Source of the DNA: Sphingomonas sp. PAMC 26621
GTDB lineage: Bacteria > Pseudomonadota > Alphaproteobacteria > Sphingomonadales > Sphingomonadaceae
DNA: 64,000 bases
Reading direction: 5' to 3'
Assembly (NCBI RefSeq): GCF_000251145.1
Contig: NZ_AIDW01000021.1
Coordinates: 1 to 64,000, forward strand
This document shows, one piece after another, positions 1 to 8,382 of this stretch; position 1 is the first letter of the stretch, and each line of letters begins with the position of its first letter. A program made the position numbers and the translations under genes. Under the pieces are notes generated by a model that ran no database searches, was not told the origin of the DNA, and saw only the letters and a list, made by a program, of their open reading frames with translations.

Positions 1-1
1 C

Positions 2-2215
2 CTATCCCCTGTGTGCCTTGGCAGTCTCAGGCGGATCGTCGACATTGCCCAGCACCGGCGCGCTCGGGATCGGCGGTGCCGCCCCGAGATAGTCGCGCAC
101 CAGCTGATCGATCGACGGCTCGGCATCCGAGTCCTGCAACCCCTGCTGGAGCCGCAGATAGCCGTAGCGCTGCTCGGTCAGGCGACGGCTGTCCTCCGCC
201 GTGCGCAGGATCGTCGGGCGGATGAAGATCATCAGATTGGTCTTGGTCCGCGATTTCGCCTTCGAGCGGAACAGGTTGCCCAGCCCAGGAATGTCGCCGA
301 GCAGCGGTATCTTCTCGATCGTCCGCCGCTCGTTGTCGTCGAGCAACCCGCTGATCACCGCGATATCGCCGTCGTCGACGGTGCGGACCGTCTCGACCTC
401 GCGCTTGTTGAGGATGAGGTCGCTGTTGCTGCTCGACACCGGCCCCGCGATCGAGCTGACCTCGAGCCGCAGGTTGAGCTTGACCGTTCCGCTCGAATTG
501 ACCTGCGGGCGCACGGTCAGCTCGATCCCGACGTTCTCGCGCTGCGTGGTCTGGAACGCATTGTCGAAATTGTTCGACAGCGCCTTGCCCGTGGTGATCG
601 GAATTTCCTGCCCGACGAGGCTGTGCGCCTCCTGATTGTCGAGCATCACGAGATGCGGGACCTGGAGCAGGTTGGACGTCGTGTCGCTCTTCACCGCGTT
701 GATGATCGACGCGAAGATCGTATCGCCGATCTTGCCGGTGAAGCCGCCGAACCCGCCGCTCGCGCCGAGGATCGAACTCAGCGCGGATTGTGCGAGCGTG
801 TCGCTGGTCGCGCTGTTGGTGCTGGTGGTGACGGTCCCGCCGTTGATCGTCGTGGTCGTCGTGTTGAGCTGTCGCGCGCCGACCGCGCCCGCGATCGTCA
901 GCAGGCTGGGGGCGGTGTTCTGGAAGCTCGACGCCGCGAACACGCCACCCTTCAGATTGGCGATCGCGAATTGCGCGCCAAGCTGGCTCGCGACCTGATC
1001 GGACACTTCGGCGACGATCGCCTCGACCAGCACCTGCTCGCGCCGCGTGTCGAGCTGCCGCACGACCTCCGACAATTGCCGCTGCACTTCGGCGGGGGCG
1101 GCAATGACGATCGCGTTCGCGCCGACGAAGCGCGTCACGACCGCGGCGGTGCGCCCGCCCTGCGCGGTGATCGCGGCCTGGCTCGGCGTGCCGCCCGGCG
1201 CGCTGCTGTCCTGCTGGACCGCGGGGGTATTGGCCTGGCGCTGGACCGAATTGTTGCCGTTGCTGCCGGTCTGGGTGTTGTTGCCGAAGTTCGACTGCGA
1301 CAATTGCTGGTTGGTGATCGGCGACGGCGTCTGCCCGACAAGCTGCTGCAACACCGGGAGCAACTGCTCGGCATCGGCATTCTCTAGGAACAGGACCTTG
1401 ATCTCGGTCCCGTTCTTCGCGCGCCGGTCGAGATCTTCGGCGACCGCCGCGAGCCGCGCGACCGTCGTCGCGTCGCCGCTGATCGCGACCGAGTTCGAGC
1501 TTTGTACCGCGACCACGCTGGTGCCGTTGGCACTTGGCGCCGCCGCCCCGCCGCCTGCACTCGCGCCCGCGCCACCCCCACCGCCGCCGCTCTGTCCGGC
1601 CAGCGACTGCAGCGCAGTCGCGATCTCGCGCGCGCCGGCATTCTTGAGCGCGACGATCCGCGTCGTCGCGGTATTGGTGTCGATCCGCCGCAACACCTCG
1701 CGCACGCGGCGAACGTTGTCCGCAAAATCGACGATCACCAGGCTGTTGCCGCCGCGATTCGCGCTGACGGTGCCTTGCGGCGACACCAGCCCGCGCACCG
1801 TATCCACCGCCGACTGCGCATCGACCGAACGCAGCCGGACGATTTCGGTGACGAAGCTGTTGCTCGCCGCCCCGCGCGACCCGACGCGGCTCGGCTGCGA
1901 TGCCGCGTTGTCAAGCGGCTGGATCCGGAAGCTGCCGTTGGTCGTCGGCACCGCGACCAGCCCGTTGGCGCGCAGCGTGGACAGGAAAATCTCGAAATAT
2001 TGCGACTTGCTGACCGGGTGATCGGTGACGACGGTCACCTTCCCCTGGACGCGTGCGTCGATGATGAAGGTCCGCCCGGTCACCCGCGCGGCATCCGCGA
2101 TGAACGCGCGGATGTCCGCATCGCGCACGTTCATCGTCTGCTGCGCGGTCGCCGTGCCAGCGCAGGCAAGCGCAAGCGCCGACGCCAGGACGGGCCGGAG
2201 AATCAGTCTTTTCAT
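2..2215 (-). CDS. gspD: Type II secretion system secretin GspD
   Basis: Outer-membrane secretin that forms the exit pore of the type II secretion system. The 737-residue protein has a Sec signal peptide (hydrophobic residues 5-20, cleavage near TATAQQ), an N0 domain and repeated N1-N3 (secretin_N) domains up to about residue 400, joined by Gly-rich and Gln/Asn-rich linkers. The C-terminal secretin core carries the family motifs VPHLVMLDNQEA, VGQEIP and KIPLLGDIPGLGNLF. It starts with ATG and overlaps the gspC stop by 4 bases (ATGA), so the two are translationally coupled. The stop codon lies at the first bases of the window; further gsp genes may follow to the left. Family assignment is secure; the secreted cargo is not visible. 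Confidence 0.96.
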   Translation of the reverse strand: MKRLILRPVLASALALACAGTATAQQTMNVRDADIRAFIADAARVTGRTFIIDARVQGKVTVVTDHPVSKSQYFEIFLSTLRANGLVAVPTTNGSFRIQPLDNAASQPSRVGSRGAASNSFVTEIVRLRSVDAQSAVDTVRGLVSPQGTVSANRGGNSLVIVDFADNVRRVREVLRRIDTNTATTRIVALKNAGAREIATALQSLAGQSGGGGGGAGASAGGGAAAPSANGTSVVAVQSSNSVAISGDATTVARLAAVAEDLDRRAKNGTEIKVLFLENADAEQLLPVLQQLVGQTPSPITNQQLSQSNFGNNTQTGSNGNNSVQRQANTPAVQQDSSAPGGTPSQAAITAQGGRTAAVVTRFVGANAIVIAAPAEVQRQLSEVVRQLDTRREQVLVEAIVAEVSDQVASQLGAQFAIANLKGGVFAASSFQNTAPSLLTIAGAVGARQLNTTTTTINGGTVTTSTNSATSDTLAQSALSSILGASGGFGGFTGKIGDTIFASIINAVKSDTTSNLLQVPHLVMLDNQEAHSLVGQEIPITTGKALSNNFDNAFQTTQRENVGIELTVRPQVNSSGTVKLNLRLEVSSIAGPVSSSNSDLILNKREVETVRTVDDGDIAVISGLLDDNERRTIEKIPLLGDIPGLGNLFRSKAKSRTKTNLMIFIRPTILRTAEDSRRLTEQRYGYLRLQQGLQDSDAEPSIDQLVRDYLGAAPPIPSAPVLGNVDDPPETAKAHRG

Positions 2216-3078
2216 TGGCCCGCAATCGTAAGGGTAAGGGGAACGACCTGTCCGCCGCGCTCGACCGACAAGGCAATAGGGCCGCCGCGCGCCAATTGCG
2301 GCGCGAGCCGGTCGATATCGGCCTGCCCGCTGACCGGACGCCCGCCGACCTGGGTCACGATATCGCCGTCGCGAAGCCCCGCCGCTCGGAACGCCGCGCC
2401 CGAACCTTGCGAGCGCACGGTCAGCCCGCTGACCTTTCCGCCGTCGATCCGCGGGATGAAGCCGATGTCGCTGCGCACCTGCGCGGCGGTGATGCCTTGC
2501 GTGGGTCCCGGGATCGCCGCGGGCGGACCGGCGGGTGGTGGCGCGCCACCGCCCCCCATCAGCGGCGCGCCGGGCGGCGCGACCGCGGGTGCCGGGGCCT
2601 GCTCGGCCTGGGTGATGAACAGATCCTCGGCGCGTCCGCCGCGCTCGATCGAGACATGATCGAACGCTACCGACTTCAGGATCACCCCCGGCGAGATTTC
2701 CTGCCCGACGCCGATGCTCTGCTGGATCCCGTCAGCACCCGCGATGATCGCGGAGCCCCCGCCCTGCGCTTCGTCGATCCGCGTGCCGTACAGCGTGAGT
2801 TGCAGGGTCGTCACGACCGCAGGCCCCGCCGCGTCGCCACCGCTGGTGCGGAAGAACGGATCGAACCCGCGCAAAATTGCCTCCGGTGAACCGGGGATAG
2901 CGCCCTGGTCAGGCCGCCACACGCCGACCGGACCGACCGGGGTGATCACCGCATAGACGAGACGCGCGCTCTGGACGGCAAGGACCGCGATCAACGCGAG
3001 CTCGATCCCGGTGTACACCGTCGTGACGGGAAGGCGCCGCAGCAACGCCCGCGCCCGCGCATCCAAAACCAACCGCAT
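2212..3078 (-). CDS. gspC: Type II secretion system protein GspC (inner-membrane PDZ protein)
   Basis: Inner-membrane component that links the type II secretion platform to the secretin GspD. About 288 residues: a short cytoplasmic N-terminus, one transmembrane helix near residues 13-38, a GspC homology region in the middle, a Pro/Ala/Gly-rich linker, and a C-terminal PDZ-like domain (AAGLRDGDIVTQVGGRPV). I chose the ATG at 3078, preceded by AGGGAAGA, over an upstream in-frame TTG at 3099. It overlaps gspD by 4 bases and is first of the visible operon. The PDZ domain argues for the Pseudomonas/Xcp type rather than the coiled-coil type. Family assignment is strong; start is moderately sure. 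Confidence 0.9.
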   Translation of the reverse strand: MRLVLDARARALLRRLPVTTVYTGIELALIAVLAVQSARLVYAVITPVGPVGVWRPDQGAIPGSPEAILRGFDPFFRTSGGDAAGPAVVTTLQLTLYGTRIDEAQGGGSAIIAGADGIQQSIGVGQEISPGVILKSVAFDHVSIERGGRAEDLFITQAEQAPAPAVAPPGAPLMGGGGAPPPAGPPAAIPGPTQGITAAQVRSDIGFIPRIDGGKVSGLTVRSQGSGAAFRAAGLRDGDIVTQVGGRPVSGQADIDRLAPQLARGGPIALSVERGGQVVPLTLTIAGQ

Positions 3079-3204
3079 GCGGACATCTTCCCTGTTCAAA
3101 GCCCTGCTAGGCGGCGCGTGTTACAGTCCGGTATCATAGCTGTGAACCTCATATGACACGGCGCGAAGCTGGAAAACAGCGGCAGATTTTGGCAGGAAAG
3201 CATT

Positions 3205-3879
3205 ATGATGGAACCGTTCGACGCCATGTCTGCCAACTACGGATCGGGGCTGCCCGCGGACGCAATGGTCACGTGGCTTGCGGCGCAGCCGGGCGTCCAG
3301 CGTGTCCCCAGCGCGAAGGTTACGCTGTTCATCCGGCGCAACTTTATTGACGCTGCAACCTGCACCGCGCTGTGCGCGTCGGTCGATGCGACGCGGCGTC
3401 CCTCGACCCTGTCGGATACGAACGGCGACGCGAGCTTTCGCACCAGCGAGACCGGCGACCTCGACCCGCTCGACCCGCTGACAATCGACCTGAACGCCCG
3501 AATCAGCGCGCTGACCGGGCTCGATCCGATCTATGGCGAACCGATCCAGGGGCAACGCTATGCCGTGGGTCAGGAATTCAAGCAGCATACCGATTATTTC
3601 GAGCCAAGCGGCGTGGACTACGACCGATTTTGCAACGTCGCTGGCAACCGCACGTGGACCGTGATGATCTACCTCAATGAACCCGAGGCGGGCGGCGCCA
3701 CGCGTTTCAAGGCGATCGACAAGATCGTCCAGCCCGAAACCGGCAAGCTGCTCGCGTGGAACAACCGCCGCCCCGACGGCACGCTCAACCCCGCGACGCT
3801 GCATCACGGAATGAAGGTTCGCGCGGGCACCAAATACGTCATCACAAAATGGTTTCGCGAACGTCACTGGGGCTGGTGA
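3205..3879 (+). CDS. Prolyl 4-hydroxylase-like 2OG-Fe(II) oxygenase
   Basis: Member of the 2-oxoglutarate/Fe(II) dioxygenase superfamily, P4H alpha-subunit-like. The 224-residue protein shows the metal triad of the family: His128 and Asp130 in KQHTDYFEP, and a distal His200 in ATLHHGMKV, followed by Lys210 in the position that binds the 2-oxoglutarate C5 carboxylate (AGTKYVITKW). The motif MIYLNEPEAGGATRF is the usual strand between them. No signal peptide, so cytosolic. AGGAAAG precedes the start by a few bases. It is monocistronic, between gspC (leftward) and tRNA-Val. The substrate in bacteria is not inferable; the homologous eukaryotic enzymes modify proline in proteins. Confidence 0.88.
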   Translation: MMEPFDAMSANYGSGLPADAMVTWLAAQPGVQRVPSAKVTLFIRRNFIDAATCTALCASVDATRRPSTLSDTNGDASFRTSETGDLDPLDPLTIDLNARISALTGLDPIYGEPIQGQRYAVGQEFKQHTDYFEPSGVDYDRFCNVAGNRTWTVMIYLNEPEAGGATRFKAIDKIVQPETGKLLAWNNRRPDGTLNPATLHHGMKVRAGTKYVITKWFRERHWGW

Positions 3880-3898
3880 CGCGCGTCAAGCCGCACGC

Positions 3899-3933
3899 AA
3901 AAAGCCCGCAGCACCAGGGGATGCCGCGGGCTT
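3899..3933 (-). terminator. Rho-independent terminator after tRNA-Val
   Basis: Read leftward, an AAGCCCGC / GCGGGCTT stem (with a 16-base loop that can pair partly) is followed by TTTTT at 3903-3899. It lies just past the 3' end of the leftward tRNA-Val and would stop its transcript before the convergent oxygenase gene. Confidence 0.7.
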
Positions 3934-3940
3934 CATGAGA

Positions 3941-4015
3941 TGGTGGGCGCGGCAGGGATTGAACCTGCGACCCCACCCGTGTGAAGGGTGTGCTCTACCA
4001 CTGAGCTACGCGCCC
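3941..4015 (-). tRNA. tRNA-Val (anticodon CAC)
   Basis: Complete cloverleaf on the reverse strand. The acceptor stem GGGCGCG pairs with CGCGCCC, followed by A73 and an encoded CCA. The D arm is GCTC..GAGC, the anticodon stem CACCC/GGGTG holds loop TTCACAC (anticodon CAC, reading GUG), and the T arm is GCAGG-TTCAATC-CCTGC. Followed by a hairpin terminator. Confidence 0.97.
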
Positions 4016-4143
4016 GCTGCCTGGCATCCGGATCGGAGCCTGGCGAAACGGAACGGGGCAGCGCGATGCCGCCCCAATGCCGCGTCCTTAATCCGGTCGC
4101 GCCCCGCTTTGCAAGCGGCGCGCGCGCAGAAAGTGGACGAAAA

Positions 4144-4416
4144 TCAGTTGACCGAGTCCTTCAGGCCCTTACCGGCCTTGAACTTCGGCTGCGACGATGC
4201 CTTGATCGTCATCGGCTCGCCGGTACGGGGGTTGCGACCGGTCGATGCCTTGCGCTTGCTGACCGAGAACGTACCGAACCCGACGAGACGGACTTCATCG
4301 CCTGCCTTGAGCGCTGCCGAGACCGCGTCGAACACGGCTTCGACCGCCTTGCTCGCATCCCCCTTCGTCAGCCCCGAGGTATCCGCTACCGTCGCGATCA
4401 ATTCTTGCTTGTTCAT
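4144..4416 (-). CDS. HU family nucleoid DNA-binding protein
   Basis: Histone-like HU protein that bends and compacts DNA as a dimer. From the MNKQEL start the product is 90 residues, the usual HU length. It shows the family pattern: helix region ELIATVADTSGLTK, the GFGTF turn, and the DNA-binding arm R(K)ASTGRNPRTGEPM. I chose the ATG at 4416; an ATG two codons upstream (4422) sits closer to a GGGGG stretch and could be used instead. The gene is 152 bases downstream of lon on the same strand, the lon-hup order common in proteobacteria. It is the best hupB candidate, but HU paralogues cannot be told apart here. Confidence 0.95.
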   Translation of the reverse strand: MNKQELIATVADTSGLTKGDASKAVEAVFDAVSAALKAGDEVRLVGFGTFSVSKRKASTGRNPRTGEPMTIKASSQPKFKAGKGLKDSVN

Positions 4417-4568
4417 CGCCATTAAACCCCCGTTTACCAATAGAAATCTGATTCCCAGCCAGCCGGCCGGTGGCGCAGTAAGGCGGGTACGGGGGGGGCT
4501 GTCAAAGCAAAAAGCAGCAACCCCGCCCCGAAACCGGCGCGGACTGGTCGTTCAGATGCGCAAAAGCA

Positions 4569-7001
4569 TCAGTGATGGACTTCTCCACCAACCGGCGGGA
4601 TTCCTGCCGGTGGCTGCGCCGCGAGATCGTCCGCTTCACTCCATTCGATTGCCTCGAGCGGCCCGGTCAATGCCAGACGCAACACTTCGTCGACATGGGA
4701 CACCGGGATGATCTTGAGGCCGTTCAGGATGTTGGCTGGAATTTCTGCCAAGTCCTTCTCGTTTTCCTGCGGGATCAGGACGGTGGTGATACCGCCACGC
4801 AGCGCCGCAAGCAGCTTCTCCTTGAGCCCGCCGATCGGCAGGACGCGACCACGCAACGTTACCTCGCCGGTCATCGCGATGTCGCGCCGAACCGGTACGC
4901 CGGTCAGCGTCGAAATAATCGCAGTGACGATCCCGATCCCCGCCGACGGACCATCCTTCGGCACCGCGCCCTCGGGCAGATGGATGTGGACGTCCTTCCG
5001 CGCGAACAGGCTCGGCTTGATTCCGTAGGAGGGCGAGCGCGCCTTGATGAAACTGAAGGCGGTCTCGATCGACTCCTTCATCACGTCACCGAGCTTGCCG
5101 GTGATCTTGGCAACGCCGCGACCGGGCACGGTGACGCTCTCGATCGTGAGCAACTCGCCGCCGACCTCGGTCCACGCGAGACCGGTGACCGCACCGATCT
5201 GGTTTTCCTCTTCGCCGAGGCCGTGCCGATACTTTTTCACGCCCGCGAAATCGGACAGGTTCTCCGCGGTGATCGTGATCGCGGTGTCCTTGTTCTCGAG
5301 GATCCGGCGAAGCGCCTTGCGTGCGAGCTTGGCGATCTCGCGCTCGAGCGTGCGGACGCCCGCCTCGCGCGTATAGTATTGGATCAGCGCGCGCAGGCCC
5401 TCGGTGGTCAGCGTGAACTCACCCGCCTTCAACCCGTGCGCCTCGATCTGCTTGGCGATCAGGTGCCGCTCGGCGATCTCGACCTTCTCGTCCTCGGTAT
5501 AGCCCTCGAGCCGGATGATCTCCATCCGGTCGAGCAGCGCCTGAGGCAGGTTGAGCGAGTTGGCGGTCGTCACGAACATGATGTCCGACAGGTCGACATC
5601 GATCTCGAGATAATGATCCTGGAACTTACCGTTCTGTTCGGGGTCGAGCACCTCGAGCAGCGCGGACGCCGGATCGCCGCGGAAATCCTGGCCGAGCTTG
5701 TCGATCTCATCGAGCAGGAACAGCGGGTTGCTGGTCCCGGCCTTCTTGAGGTTGGTGACGATCTTGCCCGGCAGCGAGCCGATGTACGTGCGGCGATGCC
5801 CGCGGATCTCGGCTTCGTCGCGCACGCCGCCCAGCGACTGGCGGATGAACTCGCGCCCCGTCGCCTTGGCGATCGACTTGCCGAGCGACGTCTTGCCGAC
5901 ACCGGGAGGCCCGACGAGGCACAGGATCGGCCCCTTCAGCTTGTTCGTGCGCGCCTGCACCGCGAGATATTCGATGATCCGGTCCTTGACCTTCTCGAGC
6001 GCATAATGGTCCTCATCGAGTACCGCCTGCGCCGCCGAAATGTCCTTGCGGATCTTCGACTTCTTGCCCCACGGCAGGCCGAGCAGCACGTCGAGGTAAT
6101 TGCGCACCACCGTTGCTTCCGCCGACATCGGCGCCATCGTCTTGAGCTTCTTGAGCTCCGACGTCGCCTTGGTGCGCGCTTCCTTGGACAGCTTCATCGT
6201 GGCGATCTTCTGGGTCAGCTCGGCGATCTCGTCGCCCTCGCCTTCCTCGCCCTCGTTGCCGAGCTCGCGCTGGATCGCCTTCAACTGTTCGTTGAGGTAA
6301 TATTCGCGCTGGGTCTTCTCCATCTGGCGCTTGACCCGCGACTTGATCTTCTTCTCGACCTGCAGGACGCCGAGCTCGCCTTCCATGAAGGCGAACACCA
6401 TCTCGAGTCGCTTGGCCGGATCCCGCTCGACGAGCAGCGCCTGCTTGTCGCTGACCTTGACCTGGATATTCGCGGCGACCGCGTCGGCGAGCTTGCTCGC
6501 ATCCTCGATTTCGCCGAGCTGGACCGCTGTCTCGGCGGGGAGCTTGCGGTTGAGCTTGGCGTAATTCTCGAACTGGTCGACGACCGAGCGCATCAACGCG
6601 GAGACTTCGGTGTTCGGCGCGACCGGCTCGGCCGAGTCGTCGTCTTCGGCTTCGAGCAGGTCGACCTGCGCGGCGAGATAGCCATCACGCTCGGCGAGGT
6701 CCGACAAGGAGGCACGGCGCTTGCCCTCGACCAGCACGCGAACGGTGCCGTCGGGAAGCTTGAGCAACTGGAGCACGGTCGCAGTGACGCCGATGTCGTA
6801 CAGGTCGTCGCGCGCGGGATCGTCCTGCGCGGGGTCGAGCTGGGCAACGAGGAAGATCTCCTTGTCGCCCGCCATCGCGGCCTCGAGCGCGGCAACCGAC
6901 TTGTCGCGCCCGACGAACAGCGGAACGATCATGCTCGGGAACACGACGATGTCGCGCAGCGGCAGGACGGGATAGGAATGCGGGGCAGAAGATTGCGTCA
7001 T
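4569..7001 (-). CDS. lon: ATP-dependent endopeptidase La (Lon)
   Basis: Cytosolic AAA+ serine protease that degrades misfolded and regulatory proteins. The 810-residue length is standard for LonA. The N-terminal substrate-binding domain begins with [13 protein letters not shown]. The AAA+ module has Walker A GPPGVGKT with Lys370 and Walker B FLLDEID. The C-terminal protease domain has catalytic Ser686 in PKDGPSAG and the partner Lys near residue 729 in [10 protein letters not shown]. The ATG at 7001 follows CCGGAGTATTC. A good sigma-32-type promoter lies 42-69 bases upstream. Its neighbours clpX, clpP, tig and HU make this a protein-quality-control region. Confidence 0.98.
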   Translation of the reverse strand: MTQSSAPHSYPVLPLRDIVVFPSMIVPLFVGRDKSVAALEAAMAGDKEIFLVAQLDPAQDDPARDDLYDIGVTATVLQLLKLPDGTVRVLVEGKRRASLSDLAERDGYLAAQVDLLEAEDDDSAEPVAPNTEVSALMRSVVDQFENYAKLNRKLPAETAVQLGEIEDASKLADAVAANIQVKVSDKQALLVERDPAKRLEMVFAFMEGELGVLQVEKKIKSRVKRQMEKTQREYYLNEQLKAIQRELGNEGEEGEGDEIAELTQKIATMKLSKEARTKATSELKKLKTMAPMSAEATVVRNYLDVLLGLPWGKKSKIRKDISAAQAVLDEDHYALEKVKDRIIEYLAVQARTNKLKGPILCLVGPPGVGKTSLGKSIAKATGREFIRQSLGGVRDEAEIRGHRRTYIGSLPGKIVTNLKKAGTSNPLFLLDEIDKLGQDFRGDPASALLEVLDPEQNGKFQDHYLEIDVDLSDIMFVTTANSLNLPQALLDRMEIIRLEGYTEDEKVEIAERHLIAKQIEAHGLKAGEFTLTTEGLRALIQYYTREAGVRTLEREIAKLARKALRRILENKDTAITITAENLSDFAGVKKYRHGLGEEENQIGAVTGLAWTEVGGELLTIESVTVPGRGVAKITGKLGDVMKESIETAFSFIKARSPSYGIKPSLFARKDVHIHLPEGAVPKDGPSAGIGIVTAIISTLTGVPVRRDIAMTGEVTLRGRVLPIGGLKEKLLAALRGGITTVLIPQENEKDLAEIPANILNGLKIIPVSHVDEVLRLALTGPLEAIEWSEADDLAAQPPAGIPPVGGEVHH

Positions 7002-7042
7002 GAATACTCCGGGTCCGCGCCATTCAAGCGCGTTCTCCCTTT

Positions 7043-7070
7043 ATATGGGGTGAATGGCGTTGCCATCAAT
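7043..7070 (-). promoter_or_regulatory. Candidate sigma-32 heat-shock promoter of lon
   Basis: On the reverse strand ATTGAT (7070-7065) and CCCCATAT (7050-7043) are separated by 14 bases. The second element matches the sigma-32 -10 consensus CCCCATnT exactly and the first resembles CTTGAA. Transcription would start near 7036, giving a leader of about 35 bases to the lon ATG. Confidence 0.6.
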
Positions 7071-7180
7071 CGTTCCGCGATTTTGGTGGAGCGTTGCAGC
7101 CGTGCGCCGGGCGGAATGACGCGGTCGGGCAGACCCAGCACCCCCTCTGTGTCGTCGCAAGCCGCCTGCATCGCGCCCCA

Positions 7181-7253
7181 CCCGTTCGTTTCGAGCGAAG
7201 TCGAGAAACTTGGCATAACGCAGGGTTTCTCGACTTCGCTCGAAACGAACGGG
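7181..7253. repeat. Intergenic palindrome, 29-bp perfect arms
   Basis: The arms 7181-7209 and 7225-7253 are perfect reverse complements, with a 15-base spacer. The core is TTTCGAGCGAAGTCGAGAAA. It lies in the 318-base divergent gap between lon and the MarR-GNAT gene. Such elements are a familiar class of dispersed palindromes in sphingomonad genomes (from memory). No T-run follows on either strand, so it is not an ordinary terminator. Confidence 0.9.
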
Positions 7254-7280
7254 AGGAAAGTAGACCCGCACTTAAAATTG

Positions 7281-7308
7281 TATATCGTGTTATATAACGC
7301 CGTATATA
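7281..7308. promoter_or_regulatory. AT-rich palindromic operator candidate
   Basis: A perfect 10-bp palindrome GTTATATAAC (7289-7298) lies inside a longer near-palindrome flanked by TATATCG and CGTATATA. It ends about 12-21 bases before the start of a MarR-type regulator gene. AT-rich palindromes here are typical MarR-dimer sites, so autoregulation is likely. TATATA segments may also serve as -10 elements. Confidence 0.5.
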
Positions 7309-7319
7309 AAGGCCACGCC

Positions 7320-8285
7320 ATGCCACTCGATATCCTGCAGGACCTTGGCCCCATCTTCCTCGGCAGCCGTCTCAAGCGGCTCGGAGAACGCATGCAGGCC
7401 GGGGCGGCGCGGATCCTCGCCGACGCGGGACTCGGCGTGCAGCCGACCCATATGCCACTGCTCGCAGGGCTTGAGAACGGTCCCCTAACGATCGGCCAGC
7501 TCGTCCAGGCGGTCGGCGCGAGCCAGCCCGGGGTGACGCGCGGCGTCGCGCAACTCGTCGACCTAGGGCTCGTCCAGACCGAGCCCGGGAGCGACCAGCG
7601 CCAGCGGACGATCTCGCTGACCCCCGCCGGGGTCGCCGCGATGACGCGCGCGCGGCTGCTGGTCTGGCCCCGCGTCGAGGCGGCGGTCGACGTCCTGTGC
7701 GGTGGCGAGGCCGATGCGTTCCTCGCGCGAATCACCGCGATCGAGGCAGCGCTCGCCGCCACGCCGCTCGATGTGCTCGCCGCGCAGGCCAATCCGCAAA
7801 CCCTCGAGATCCGGGAATATGCCGATGATCTTGCGACCACGTTCCGCGATATCAACGCCGAGTGGATCACCACCATGTTCCGCCTCGAGGACACCGACCG
7901 CGCGGTGCTCGACAACCCGCGTGCGAAGATCCTCGATCCCGGCGGCACCATCCTGTTCGTCGAGGCGCGCGGGCTTGGCATCGTCGGCACGTGCGCGCTT
8001 CAGAAAACCGGCGACACCGGGTTCGAGCTGACCAAGATGGGGGTGCGCGAGAGCGCGCGGGGCCTGAAGGCTGGCGAATTCCTGCTGACCGCGATGATCG
8101 CGCGTGCACAGGCGATGGGGGCCGACCCCCTGTATCTGCTCACCAGCACGAAATGCGCGGCGGCGGTGCATCTGTACGAGAAGCTCGGGTTTCGACACGA
8201 CGCGGAGATCATGCGCGATTACGGCGCGCGCTATGCCCGGTGCGACGTCGCGATGCGCTACGCTCCCCGCGGTGCAGCGACGTAA
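7320..8285 (+). CDS. Fused MarR-type regulator / GNAT N-acetyltransferase
   Basis: A 321-residue two-domain protein. Residues 1-140 form a MarR-like winged helix-turn-helix (recognition region SQPGVTRGVAQLVDLGLV, wing QRQRTISLTPAG). Residues 155-315 form a GNAT acetyltransferase fold (ILFVEARGLGIVGTCAL, then an acetyl-CoA loop region ESARGLKAGEFLL, and LYEKLGF near the end). The ATG at 7320 is chosen because the MarR domain begins there; the frame runs open far upstream across lon but only as an antisense artefact. Divergent from lon, with a palindromic operator just upstream. Substrate and regulated genes are unknown. Confidence 0.85.
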   Translation: MPLDILQDLGPIFLGSRLKRLGERMQAGAARILADAGLGVQPTHMPLLAGLENGPLTIGQLVQAVGASQPGVTRGVAQLVDLGLVQTEPGSDQRQRTISLTPAGVAAMTRARLLVWPRVEAAVDVLCGGEADAFLARITAIEAALAATPLDVLAAQANPQTLEIREYADDLATTFRDINAEWITTMFRLEDTDRAVLDNPRAKILDPGGTILFVEARGLGIVGTCALQKTGDTGFELTKMGVRESARGLKAGEFLLTAMIARAQAMGADPLYLLTSTKCAAAVHLYEKLGFRHDAEIMRDYGARYARCDVAMRYAPRGAAT

Positions 8286-8382
8286 CGCTCGGGCTACTCT
8301 GCCACGCGTGCGAAGATCAGGTGCGATCCCGAGGATTTACGCCTAACACGGTCGCGCAGGGGTTTGGTGGAGCGGTTCCGGA

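Noticed and set aside
3121..3867. Leftward open frame opposite the prolyl hydroxylase-like gene
   Set aside because: No family features; the forward gene has a full set of catalytic residues.
7181..7253. Paired repeats considered as CRISPR or IS ends
   Set aside because: Only two inverted copies, short spacer, no cas or transposase gene; it is a dispersed palindrome.
4572..7319. Very long open frame on the forward strand across lon, joined to the MarR-GNAT gene
   Set aside because: It is antisense to lon and open only because of high third-position GC; conserved protein sequence begins at 7320.
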